In this document: positions 1-7,878 of the stretch, piece after piece | How the letters are laid out: each line of letters starts with the position of its first letter | Numbering within the stretch: position 1 is the stretch's first letter | Assembly: GCA_963705285.1 (NCBI GenBank) | Contig: OY970066.1 | Coordinates: 4,402,001-4,466,000 of the forward strand | Source of the DNA: JACMLD01 sp963705285 | GTDB lineage: Bacteria; Bacteroidota; Bacteroidia; Chitinophagales; Chitinophagaceae | Length of the DNA: 64,000 nt | Direction: 5' to 3' | Notes under the pieces: generated by a model | Told to the model about the DNA's origin: nothing | The model's database searches: none | What the model saw: only the letters and a program-made list of their open reading frames with translations | Program-made: the position numbers and the translations under genes

Positions 1-2
1 CG

Positions 3-1607
3 CAAAGTGTACTTCATTTATTGAATGCCAATACCGGTGCGTTGCTGCAGGCACTGCCCAACAAAGACAGCCTGTTTTATACTTACCCGCAGTTTGTAAA
101 CAATGGGCAACTGGTAGCCGCCGTTAGAACACCTGCTGGTCAAATGGCTATGGCGCTGATCAACAGTAGCAACGGTGCGGTTACCTACCTTACCCCACCG
201 GTATACCGTGTTATGGGTAACCCCAACGTACGGCAGGATACCATTTATTTTACGGCCGCTGACAATGGCTACGACCGGCTTTTTGCCATTACCCTAAGCA
301 ACAATAGGCTATACCGGTTATCTATACCCGCAAATGGCTTAGGTGCCTACCAGCCCTCGGTAACAACCGGTAAAATAGTATTTACCACTTTTACGGCCGA
401 TGGCTACCGTTTGCAGGAAGCAGATAAGTCTGCTTTTGGCTGGAATGAAGTGAGCGCCGCGCAGTGGCAGCAGCGGGTGAATACCTTTAAACTTGATTTA
501 TTAAAAAGCAATGCTGCCGGTTTGCTGCAAACCATACCCCCGTCCACCGCCCAGGTAACAAAAAAATATCCGCAAACCTTCAGGTTGTTTAATTTTCACA
601 GCCTGTTGCCTTTTGTATCTGATCCTGATTATACACTGTCGTTGGTGGGCAATAATATATTAAACACGATGCAGTCAGAATTATATGTTGCTTACAACCG
701 TAATGAACAATACAAGCAGGTAGGCACCAACCTAACTTATGGCGGTCTGTTTCCGTATATCAATGCGGGTGCCAGTTATATTTTTGACCGCCGCGATTTT
801 TACAGCGATGGCACCCCCATTTACTGGAACGAAAGCCAGATAAATGCCGGGTTAAGCGTACCACTTAATCTGAGTAAGGGAAGAAGCAGGATCAACCTGA
901 CTGTTGGCAGCGACTATGTACTGAAGAACGTATTGTATAAAGGGTGGTATAAAGACAGCCTCAATAAATACGGAAGACCCGATCAATATCATGTAGGTTA
1001 TATCAATAGTTATCTTTCATTCGTGCACCAGATACAGCAGGCGCGGCAGCATATTTACCCACGTATCGCGCAATCCATTTATGTCAACTACCGAAACGCT
1101 GTAAATGGCGCCAATGGGCACCAGTTGCTTGTCTCAGGCAATTTTTATTTCCCTGGTTTTGCGTCAACGCATAACATTGTTGTGGGTCTTGCGTGGCAAA
1201 ACAGGGATACCTTAGGCACATCCTTCTCTAACAGCTTTCCTTTTTCACGTGGGTATGAAGTGCCCAATCTGCGCAGTATGTATAAATGGGGTATAAACTA
1301 TCACCTGCCAGTTGCTTATCCAGACTGGGGCTTTGGTAACATGGTATACTTTCAGCGTATACGCATCAACGCTTTTTATGATTATACGCGCGCGGGCGAA
1401 GTCGCTTTTAGAAATGGCCGCCGTAGTACAGAACTATTCAGATCTACAGGTGGAGAAATATTTTTTGATACCAAATGGTGGAATGAGCTGCCACTAAATC
1501 TGGGCTTCCGCTACAGCCATTTGCTGGATCCTGATTTGTATGCCGGCCCTAATTCCGGTTCAGAACGGTTTGAGTTTGTGCTGCCGGTTAACCTCTTTCA
1601 ACGGTAG
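3..1607 (+). CDS. Beta-propeller / outer membrane barrel protein, 5' end missing
   Basis: The reading frame is open to the left edge of the window, so the true start lies outside. The first 150 or so visible residues contain repeats of the kind seen in TolB-like or WD40-like propellers, in which short blocks begin with a phrase such as NANTGALLQ or SSNGAVTYL. The remaining 350 residues are rich in alternating aromatic and polar residues (for example YINAGASYIFDRRDFY) and end in FVLPVNLFQR, as expected for a beta-barrel that finishes with an aromatic/hydrophobic strand in the outer membrane. Bacteroidota have large surface proteins with a periplasmic peptidase-like or propeller domain followed by a barrel, and this is probably the C-terminal part of one. 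Its exact function cannot be told from the visible part. Confidence 0.6.
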   Translation, partial: QSVLHLLNANTGALLQALPNKDSLFYTYPQFVNNGQLVAAVRTPAGQMAMALINSSNGAVTYLTPPVYRVMGNPNVRQDTIYFTAADNGYDRLFAITLSNNRLYRLSIPANGLGAYQPSVTTGKIVFTTFTADGYRLQEADKSAFGWNEVSAAQWQQRVNTFKLDLLKSNAAGLLQTIPPSTAQVTKKYPQTFRLFNFHSLLPFVSDPDYTLSLVGNNILNTMQSELYVAYNRNEQYKQVGTNLTYGGLFPYINAGASYIFDRRDFYSDGTPIYWNESQINAGLSVPLNLSKGRSRINLTVGSDYVLKNVLYKGWYKDSLNKYGRPDQYHVGYINSYLSFVHQIQQARQHIYPRIAQSIYVNYRNAVNGANGHQLLVSGNFYFPGFASTHNIVVGLAWQNRDTLGTSFSNSFPFSRGYEVPNLRSMYKWGINYHLPVAYPDWGFGNMVYFQRIRINAFYDYTRAGEVAFRNGRRSTELFRSTGGEIFFDTKWWNELPLNLGFRYSHLLDPDLYAGPNSGSERFEFVLPVNLFQR

Positions 1608-1843
1608 GAGAATCGCTGATTTCTGATGTCATGATCGCTGATTTCTGATGTGATGATGTCTGATTTCTGATGTGATGATGTCTGATTGGTTGTCGATCCA
1701 TCGGTGATTTGTTGTGGAAACGCTAGGTTCAACTATGATCCTATTGTGTCTATGTGGTAAAAAGAATTGTACCCTCAACACGAATCTGCAAACAGTGAAC
1801 CGATCAACCAATCAACTGATCAACCAATCAACTAATAAACCAA
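1608..1843. repeat. Degenerate TCTGAT-type and AATCAACTGATC-type repeats
   Basis: This gap between the barrel gene and the end of valS holds no credible gene. Positions 1611-1690 are built from variants of GATTTCTGATGTGATGATGTC. Positions 1795-1845 are built from variants of CCAATCAACTGATCAA. Between them, 1720-1765 carries a TTCAACTATGATCC...GTGTCTATGTGGTAA sequence that reappears in looser form at about 13355-13392. The 60-codon minus-strand frame here is a by-product of the repeats. Confidence 0.7.
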
Positions 1844-4474
1844 CTACAAGCCCGCCAGGCTTTGTTCAATGACCTTTATCTTAGCTTCTGCATCGGCTTT
1901 TTTACGGCGTTCCAGTTCTATCACTTCTGGTTTGGCGCTCTGTACAAAGCGCTCATTATTTAATTTTTTCTCAACAGCCGCCAGAAAATTTACGAGGTGC
2001 TGTTGTTCCTTTAAAAGATCTTCTTTCTGATGGCCTGTCTGCAGGGGAGCATCAGTTTCAATATAAAATTTGTCTTTGCCCATTACCACTGCAATGGTTT
2101 GTGGTACATTGTCTTTGGTATAATGAATGGTTTTTGCATTTACCTGTTTGGCCAGCAGGGTTTCTATAGGTGCGTAATGATCTTTATGGGCAGGTTGTAT
2201 ATGCAATACAATTTCCTCTTTTGGTTTCAGCCGTGCTTTATTACGCGCATCGCGAATGGCGGTAATGCTTTCTTTCAGCAACGCGCCGGTATTGAGTATC
2301 TCCGGGCGGGCAGCTTTTATTTTTTCAAATTGTTTTACACACAGGTCATCATCCCGGTCTTGCAGCAGATGGTATATTTCTTCTGTAATAAACGGCATAA
2401 ACGGATGCAACAATTGCATCAGTTCTGTAAAAAATGCAACTGTCTTTCCCTGTACAGATACATCTATCAATTGCTCAAAACCTGGTTTTATCCATTCAAG
2501 GTACCAGCTGCAGAAATCATCCCAGATGAGTGAATAAATGGTTTTTAATGCCTCACTTAGTTTAAATTGGCCCATCAATCCTTCTACATCGGCTTTTACC
2601 TGTTGCAGCCTGCTTTCAAACCACAATACCGCAAATGTATCGGGCAACGGTTCTTGGGTTACGGCCTGCCGGCCTTCCCACATCTTTACCAGTTTCAGCG
2701 CATTCCAGAGTTTGTTATTGAAGAACTTACCCTGTTCCAGCGATGATTCATCAAACAACAGATCATTGCCGGCGGGAGAGGAGATCATAATCCCAAACCG
2801 TACGGCATCGGCGCCGTAGTTATCAATCAGGTCGAGTAAATCGGGCGAATTGCCGAGGCTTTTGCTCATCTTGCGGCCCTGCTTATCGCGCACCATACCG
2901 GTAAAGTACACATCGCGGAATGGGATTTGTTTTTCGTATTCCATACCGGCCATCACCATGCGCGCCACCCAAAAGAAGATAATATCCTGCCCGGTTACCA
3001 ATACCTGTGTAGGATAATAATATTTTAGTTCGGCATTGGCCGGGTGTGTGATACCCTTGAATACTTCCATGGGCCATAGCCACGACGAAAACCAGGTATC
3101 CAGCACATCTTCATCGCGCGTAAGCGTGGCAGCATCAGCAACGCCTTTTAACGCGGCCTGCTTTTTTGCTTCTTCTGCAGTTTCGGCCACATAGCAATTG
3201 CCTGCCGCATCGTACCAAGCGGGTATTTGCTGTCCCCACCAAAGTTGCCGGCTAATGCACCAGTCTTTTACATTTTCCAGCCAGTATTTATAGGTGGCCA
3301 GAAATTTATCGCCGGGGTGTATGCGTATCTCGCCATCCACTACTGCCTTGAGTGCAGGCCCCGCCATTTCTTTCATCTTCAAAAACCATTGGGTGGATAT
3401 GCGCGGTTCAACAACTGCACCGCTCCGCTGGCTATAACCTACACGCGTCTGGTATTCTTCTTCTTTCTGTAAAAAACCTTTTTCTTTTAATTCAGCTATG
3501 ATTTTTTTGCGTGCAACAAACCTGTCCGCACCCACATATATTTGTGCTGCTTCGCTCAGTGTGCCATCTTCATTCAAGGTATCAACCACCGGCAGGTTGT
3601 GCTTCAGCCCTAGGTTATAATCGTTGATATCATGTGCCGGGGTAACTTTCAATGCACCGGTACCAAAACTTTTGTCAACATAGTCATCAAAAATGATCGG
3701 TATCCGGCGGTTGATAAGTGGTACCACCGCAAATACACCAGCCAGGTGGGTATAACGGTCATCATCAGGGTTAACACAGATAGCAGTATCGCCCATAATT
3801 GTTTCCGGGCGCTGGGTGGCAATGGTAATGCCACTGGGTAATTCATTGCCTGCCGCATCTACCAGTTTATATTGAAGATGATAGAGTTTCCCCTGTATAT
3901 CTTTGTGTTCAACTTCTTCATCGCTCAGTGCGGTTTTGGCAGCGGGATCCCAATTGATCATTCTGGCACCACGGTAGATCAAGCCTTTTTGATACAGATC
4001 GGCAAACACTTTGATCACCGCTTTGTAGTAATGGTCATCCATGGTAAACGTTACCCGCTTCCAGTCTACGCTGCAGCCCAGTTTTTCTATCTGGTTATAG
4101 ATGATGCCGCCGTATTTTTCTTTCCATTCAAAAGCATATTGCAGAAAAGCTTCGCGGCTCAGGGTATTTTTATCGATTCCTTTTTCTTTGAGCATTTGCA
4201 CCACCTTTGATTCGGTGGCAATAGAGGCATGGTCGCTGCCGGGTACCCAGCAGGCATTGAAACCACTCATTCTTGCTTTGCGCACCAGTATATCCTGCAC
4301 GGTTTCATTGAGTGTATGGCCCATGTGCAGCACACCGGTTACATTGGGCGGGGGTATTACCACGGTATACGATGGCCGTGCATCGGGCTGGCTGTTAAAA
4401 TAGCCTTTGCTCAACCAGTGCCGGTACCATTTTTCTTCTGCTTCTGCGGGAATATAATTTTTTGTCAACTCCAT
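1844..4474 (-). CDS. valS: Valyl-tRNA synthetase
   Basis: This class I aminoacyl-tRNA synthetase charges tRNA-Val in the cytoplasm. The 876-residue length is normal for the family. The N-terminal Rossmann fold carries the HIGH-type signature as PPNVTGVLHMGHTLN, and the KMSKS loop is present as GRKMSKSLGNSPDLL. The editing (CP1) domain lies between them with a typical ATQRPETIMGDTAICV segment. The C-terminus is Lys/Glu-rich and coiled-coil-like (NFLAAVEKKLNNERFV), as in other ValRS proteins. The start MELTKNYIPAEAEEKWY matches the family, and a -7 promoter element lies 24 bases upstream. The gene stands alone. Confidence 0.97.
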   Translation of the reverse strand: MELTKNYIPAEAEEKWYRHWLSKGYFNSQPDARPSYTVVIPPPNVTGVLHMGHTLNETVQDILVRKARMSGFNACWVPGSDHASIATESKVVQMLKEKGIDKNTLSREAFLQYAFEWKEKYGGIIYNQIEKLGCSVDWKRVTFTMDDHYYKAVIKVFADLYQKGLIYRGARMINWDPAAKTALSDEEVEHKDIQGKLYHLQYKLVDAAGNELPSGITIATQRPETIMGDTAICVNPDDDRYTHLAGVFAVVPLINRRIPIIFDDYVDKSFGTGALKVTPAHDINDYNLGLKHNLPVVDTLNEDGTLSEAAQIYVGADRFVARKKIIAELKEKGFLQKEEEYQTRVGYSQRSGAVVEPRISTQWFLKMKEMAGPALKAVVDGEIRIHPGDKFLATYKYWLENVKDWCISRQLWWGQQIPAWYDAAGNCYVAETAEEAKKQAALKGVADAATLTRDEDVLDTWFSSWLWPMEVFKGITHPANAELKYYYPTQVLVTGQDIIFFWVARMVMAGMEYEKQIPFRDVYFTGMVRDKQGRKMSKSLGNSPDLLDLIDNYGADAVRFGIMISSPAGNDLLFDESSLEQGKFFNNKLWNALKLVKMWEGRQAVTQEPLPDTFAVLWFESRLQQVKADVEGLMGQFKLSEALKTIYSLIWDDFCSWYLEWIKPGFEQLIDVSVQGKTVAFFTELMQLLHPFMPFITEEIYHLLQDRDDDLCVKQFEKIKAARPEILNTGALLKESITAIRDARNKARLKPKEEIVLHIQPAHKDHYAPIETLLAKQVNAKTIHYTKDNVPQTIAVVMGKDKFYIETDAPLQTGHQKEDLLKEQQHLVNFLAAVEKKLNNERFVQSAKPEVIELERRKKADAEAKIKVIEQSLAGL

Positions 4475-4497
4475 AACTACTCAATGAATTTGGGACG

Positions 4498-4505
4498 CAA
4501 AGTTA
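4498..4505 (-). promoter_or_regulatory. Candidate valS promoter -7 element
   Basis: Read on the minus strand this is TAACTTTG, an exact match to the Bacteroidota TAnnTTTG element. It lies 24 bases before the valS ATG, which gives a short leader. No clear TTG -33 box is seen, because the upstream DNA is TCTGAT-type repeat. Confidence 0.55.
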
Positions 4506-4691
4506 ACGATTTATCTCTGATCTTTGATCTGATAATCGCTGATCTGCCCGACTACGGTGGGCATAATTTTTTGATATTTCCGGATACAATCATCCACATG
4601 CAATAAACAATTTGGAAGACTATTGCGCAAAAACAAATCAGCGATTATCAGATCAGACATCAGCGATTCTTCTTACATTTATCCTCCAGTT
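4506..4691. repeat. TCTGAT-type repeats between the divergent valS and exonuclease genes
   Basis: Two short blocks lie in opposite orientation: about 4513-4550 (TCTCTGATCTTTGATCTG and similar) and about 4640-4672, which reads as the reverse complement (ATTATCAGATCAGACATC). Together they could pair as a loose hairpin. Between them is ordinary AT-rich sequence. The exonuclease promoter has not been located with certainty, although CTTACATTTATCC just before its ATG resembles a degenerate -7 element. Confidence 0.5.
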
Positions 4692-6026
4692 ATGTATGCA
4701 ATTGTTGATATAGAAACCACCGGTGGACATGCCATGGGCAATGGCATCACAGAGATAGCAATTGTATTGCACAACGGGAAAGAAACCGAAGGGCGCTTTC
4801 ATACACTTATCAATCCCAAAGTAACTATTCCGCGATACATTACCGCGCTCACCGGCATCACTAATGAGATGGTATATGATGCGCCGGTGTTTGATGAGGT
4901 AGCAGAAAAAATTTATAACCTTTTACAGCACCGCATATTCATTGCGCACAATGTAAATTTTGATTACTCTTTTATCAGGCACCATTTACAACAGGCTGGC
5001 TATATTCTTACTGCAAGAAAACTGTGTACAGTGCGCATGGCCAGAAAAGTGTTTCCTGGTTTTGCCAGTTACAGCCTGGGCAATATTTGCCGGGAACTAG
5101 AGATAGCCATTACCAACCGCCACCGCGCCATGGGCGATACCCTGGCCACGGTGCAGCTGTTTGAAAAAATTTTACAGCACGATGCTAATGGTGTTATTAT
5201 AACCATGTTGAGAGGGCGCAGTAAAGAACAATACCTGCCACCGCATTTGCCGGCGCCGGAAATTGATCAGTTGCCCAATGCTGCCGGCGTGTATTATTTT
5301 TATAACCAGAAAAAAAAGATTGTGTATGTAGGTAAGGCTACTAACCTGCAGCAACGGGTGAAAAGTCATTTCAGCAATAACGATAGCAGCAAGCGAAAGC
5401 AGGAATTTCTGCGCAATATCCATTCCGTTTCTTGTAAAGTTTGCAGCAGCGAACTGGCCGCACTTATTTTAGAAAGCACCGAAATACGCCGCCTATGGCC
5501 ACAGTACAACCGTAGCCAGAAAAAATACCATCATGAATATGGCTTGTATACCTATGAAGACCAGAATGGATACCTGCGATTGTTTATAGAAAAAAAGAAA
5601 AAACATTTATCGCCGGTATACACGTTTAATTTGTTGCATGAAGGACAAGTGCTGCTAAAGAAAATGATTGATGAATTTGAGCTCAATGCATCACTTTGTT
5701 TTGTTGACCGCTCTGCAGACGCGTTGGCTGTTGCAGACAAGGCCGAGTTGTACAACCAGAAAGTAAAAAAAGCCATCCTGTCTTTGAACGAGCAGCTGCC
5801 TACATTTTTAGTGGCGGACGCCGACCATGATGCGGCCAATTATTTTTTGATGGAGAAAGGAAAGTTTGTGGGCATGGGACAGTTGCCGAGAGAAACCGTG
5901 GGTGAATCATTGGAGAAAATTAGAACCAGTTTGACTATCTATCCTGACAACGATTATATAAGAGGACTACTATATCAATTTGCGGAGAAGAATCCGGAAA
6001 AGAAAATAAAAATTTTGTCCCAATAA
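4692..6026 (+). CDS. DEDDh 3'-5' exonuclease fused to a GIY-YIG nuclease domain
   Basis: Two nuclease modules sit in one 444-residue protein. The N-terminal half is a DnaQ-type exonuclease: Exo I DIETTGG near residue 6, Exo II HNVNFDYSFI, and Exo III HRAMGDTLATV, which supplies the DEDDh histidine and last aspartate. From about residue 190 comes a UvrC/Cho-like GIY-YIG domain (NAAGVYYFYNQ, then IVYVGKATNLQQRVKSHF). This architecture is known in DnaQ/UvrC-like fusion proteins and suggests a DNA repair role, possibly cutting at damaged sites. The frame extends upstream to 4623, but that extension is made of intergenic repeat, so the ATG directly before YAIVDIETTGG is chosen. The C-terminal 150 residues are not recognised. 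Confidence 0.88.
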   Translation: MYAIVDIETTGGHAMGNGITEIAIVLHNGKETEGRFHTLINPKVTIPRYITALTGITNEMVYDAPVFDEVAEKIYNLLQHRIFIAHNVNFDYSFIRHHLQQAGYILTARKLCTVRMARKVFPGFASYSLGNICRELEIAITNRHRAMGDTLATVQLFEKILQHDANGVIITMLRGRSKEQYLPPHLPAPEIDQLPNAAGVYYFYNQKKKIVYVGKATNLQQRVKSHFSNNDSSKRKQEFLRNIHSVSCKVCSSELAALILESTEIRRLWPQYNRSQKKYHHEYGLYTYEDQNGYLRLFIEKKKKHLSPVYTFNLLHEGQVLLKKMIDEFELNASLCFVDRSADALAVADKAELYNQKVKKAILSLNEQLPTFLVADADHDAANYFLMEKGKFVGMGQLPRETVGESLEKIRTSLTIYPDNDYIRGLLYQFAEKNPEKKIKILSQ

Positions 6027-6113
6027 TAACTTAGCAGCAATCGGGACAAAATTCAATACGGTAAAACTTTAAGGGCTTACGGGGTAAGCGAAATAATTAA
6101 GCCAGTGTAAAGT

Positions 6114-6215
6114 TTAACTCCATGCCATAGCAGTTATGAAAGCAATAATTGCATACAGGAAAATGACAATTAAGGCGATCTTAAAGCCGCTGTTGTGAGA
6201 CAGGTCGAGTTTCAT
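6114..6215 (-). CDS. Small single-pass membrane protein, 33 residues
   Basis: An ATG frame reads MKLDLSHNSGFKIALIVI and then continues as a hydrophobic helix ending MAWS before TAA. Residues 12-31 form one clear membrane segment with a short polar N-terminus. The frame starts after an A-rich leader (AAATTAAATTTATG), which is the usual Bacteroidota initiation context. A TATTTTTG -7 element lies about 135 bases upstream on the same strand at 6350-6357. No function is recognised. Supporting features are the clean amphipathic-then-hydrophobic layout and the promoter. The gene could still be a chance frame, because 33 codons is short. Confidence 0.5.
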   Translation of the reverse strand: MKLDLSHNSGFKIALIVIFLYAIIAFITAMAWS

Positions 6216-6484
6216 AAATTTAATTTTTAAGCATGAACCAATAATAGGGCAATGGACTACGGGTTACAGTCTTCAGAGGGGTGGGTCAACGGAGCGGTCT
6301 TCCTTAGATAGAGAACAAGCTAACAGGTTATGCTCTACTTGTTTAGCAACAAAAATAGATAATCGCTATACTAAGGTATCCACTTTCTTTTGTTGATGCA
6401 AGTTTTTGGGTCAGGATTTTTTATAAACGCCTGTTAAACCGGGATTATTGTTATTTTAGACATCAAAAATAAATGTAAGCATGT
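6216..6484. other. Divergent intergenic region with a long leader for the small membrane protein
   Basis: A minus-strand -7 element (TATTTTTG) lies at 6350-6357. If used, it gives a leader of about 125 bases before the 33-codon gene. The leader is less AT-rich than its surroundings and contains a run of short complementary segments, so it could be structured, but no known riboswitch was recognised. On the plus strand, TATTTTAG at about 6452-6459 may serve the esterase gene. Confidence 0.35.
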
Positions 6485-7216
6485 ATGGAAAGAAGCCTTA
6501 CCTCCTGGTACAGCCCCTCATTAAGTAAAGAAATGCCAATTGCTACCTATGGCAGTTATGGATTTGCCCTGCTTATGATACCCACCGCCGCCGCCGATTA
6601 CCTTGAATATGAACGCTTTCAGCTAATGGATCACATTGCCCAATTTATAGACGCTGGCAAAGTAAAGGTATTTTCCATCAACAGTATCAATACGGAAAGC
6701 TGGATGAACAACCACATGGATCCTTACCACAAGGCGGTGCGACAGAACCAGTTTAACGACTATGTGTACAACGAGGTAGTGCCTTTTATACGCAATAATA
6801 CCAGTTGGGAAACCCCCATTATTGCCTGCGGCGCATCTTTTGGTGCCCTTCACAGCGCCAACCTGTTTTTTAAGCGGCCTGATCTCATCAACGGCTGTCT
6901 GGCCATGAGCGGGGTATATGATCTTACAGAATATACCAAAGGATATTATAACGACGATGTGTACTTCAACAGTCCCATCCATTACCTGCCCAATCTATCC
7001 GATCACAATATATTAGAACAGATACGCCGGAGCCACCATATCCATATTCTTACCGGTAGTGGCGACCATGAAGACCCCGAGGCCAACCGTCGTTTCGGCG
7101 GTGTTTTGTATAGTAAGGGTATCAATTATGAGCTTGATATCTGGGGGCCTGAATGGCGGCACGATTGGCCTACCTGGCGCGCTATGCTCCCGCATTACCT
7201 GGGAACCCGATTTTAG
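6485..7216 (+). CDS. Esterase family protein (alpha/beta hydrolase)
   Basis: This 243-residue cytoplasmic protein has an alpha/beta-hydrolase layout. The nucleophile elbow is GASFGA (Ser near residue 118), a likely acid is in LTGSGDHEDP, and the catalytic His is probably in WGPEWRHDWPTW close to the end. It resembles the COG4947 type of small esterase seen in many bacteria. The natural substrate is unknown. There is no signal peptide. The start ATGGAAAGAAGC is preceded by an A/T-rich leader. The gene stands alone and converges on the DoxX gene across a repeat region. Confidence 0.75.
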   Translation: MERSLTSWYSPSLSKEMPIATYGSYGFALLMIPTAAADYLEYERFQLMDHIAQFIDAGKVKVFSINSINTESWMNNHMDPYHKAVRQNQFNDYVYNEVVPFIRNNTSWETPIIACGASFGALHSANLFFKRPDLINGCLAMSGVYDLTEYTKGYYNDDVYFNSPIHYLPNLSDHNILEQIRRSHHIHILTGSGDHEDPEANRRFGGVLYSKGINYELDIWGPEWRHDWPTWRAMLPHYLGTRF

Positions 7217-7383
7217 GAATTGGGGATTTGGAATTTGGAATTGGGTTCGCGGCCAGCTACTACGTATAGGGCAGGTGGCGATACGGCGTCAAGGCCTTAT
7301 CCCAAATTCCTAATTCCTTATATACGACCCTAGCGTACGGCCTAATTCCCAATTCCCAATTCCTAATTCCTAACAGGCAATTC
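7217..7383. repeat. GGAATTAG-type repeats arranged as opposed arms
   Basis: After the esterase stop the plus strand reads variants of GGAATTTGGAATTGGG (7214-7248). It then holds about 50 bases of unrelated GC-rich spacer, followed by complementary variants such as CCCAAATTCCTAATTCC (7301-7318) and more copies up to 7391. The two sides are complementary, so the transcript could fold into a long imperfect hairpin between the convergent esterase and DoxX genes. The same arrangement recurs at 37262-37441. Confidence 0.75.
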
Positions 7384-7740
7384 CTAATTCCCAGTATACC
7401 ACCATGCCCACCAAATCAGCAATAGCTGCAATGGCAGTCGCGCAACGGTTATCCAGCGATGCGGAATTTGTTTTTGATAATATAGCTTCATCATTTGCAC
7501 ATTGGCAGGAAATACTGCTACCAACAAAGCAATAATTCCCCACGCTGCCCATGGGCGCGTTACTTCGGGTAATAGTAATATACCAAGCACTATTTCTGCA
7601 ACTCCACTGACGTATACCAGCGTAAAAGGCGCAGGCAACCGCGGCGGCATGATCTTCACGTACATTTTGGGCTTTATAAAATGCCAGATGCCTGCCGCTA
7701 TATATAATAATGCCATCAGGTAAAGTAAAAGCAGTTTCAT
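7384..7740 (-). CDS. DoxX family membrane protein
   Basis: The 118 residues form four predicted membrane helices. The first begins LLLLYLMALLYIAAGIWHF and is followed by the DoxX-typical proline/lysine loop (KPKMYVKIMPPRLP). Members of this family are small inner-membrane proteins, some tied to redox or electron-transport functions. The frame could be extended 28 codons upstream, but the extension is polar and overlaps repeat sequence, so the ATG immediately before KLLLLYLMAL is preferred. The last codons run into the GGAATT repeat block, showing that the repeat abuts or forms the 3' end of the gene. The precise role is unknown. Confidence 0.75.
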   Translation of the reverse strand: MKLLLLYLMALLYIAAGIWHFIKPKMYVKIMPPRLPAPFTLVYVSGVAEIVLGILLLPEVTRPWAAWGIIALLVAVFPANVQMMKLYYQKQIPHRWITVARLPLQLLLIWWAWWYTGN

Positions 7741-7878
7741 GGCGCTCAATGTAATGTTTATCTCTGATGTGTGAGGAGATGATGGCCGATTTGATTTTGC
7801 AGACGAGCTCCGCCTGTGTTCCATAAGCCAAGGGGTTTATCACATTTCCACATTACTTTTGCGTCTAAACAGCAGCAT
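7741..7878. promoter_or_regulatory. Divergent control region of DoxX and radical SAM genes, with -7 element
   Basis: TACTTTTG at 7854-7861 matches the Bacteroidota -7 element for rightward transcription and lies 17 bases before the TTG chosen as start of the radical SAM gene. A short TCTGAT-type repeat (TTATCTCTGATGTGTG) lies at about 7757-7775. Confidence 0.5.

Noticed and set aside
2030..4606. Several plus-strand frames inside valS
   Set aside because: They are antisense shadows of the valS gene, with low-complexity, Cys/Phe-rich translations and no start context.
7816..7878. Earlier GTG start for the radical SAM gene
   Set aside because: The extra 21 residues do not resemble the family, and the promoter -7 element at 7854-7861 lies downstream of this GTG.
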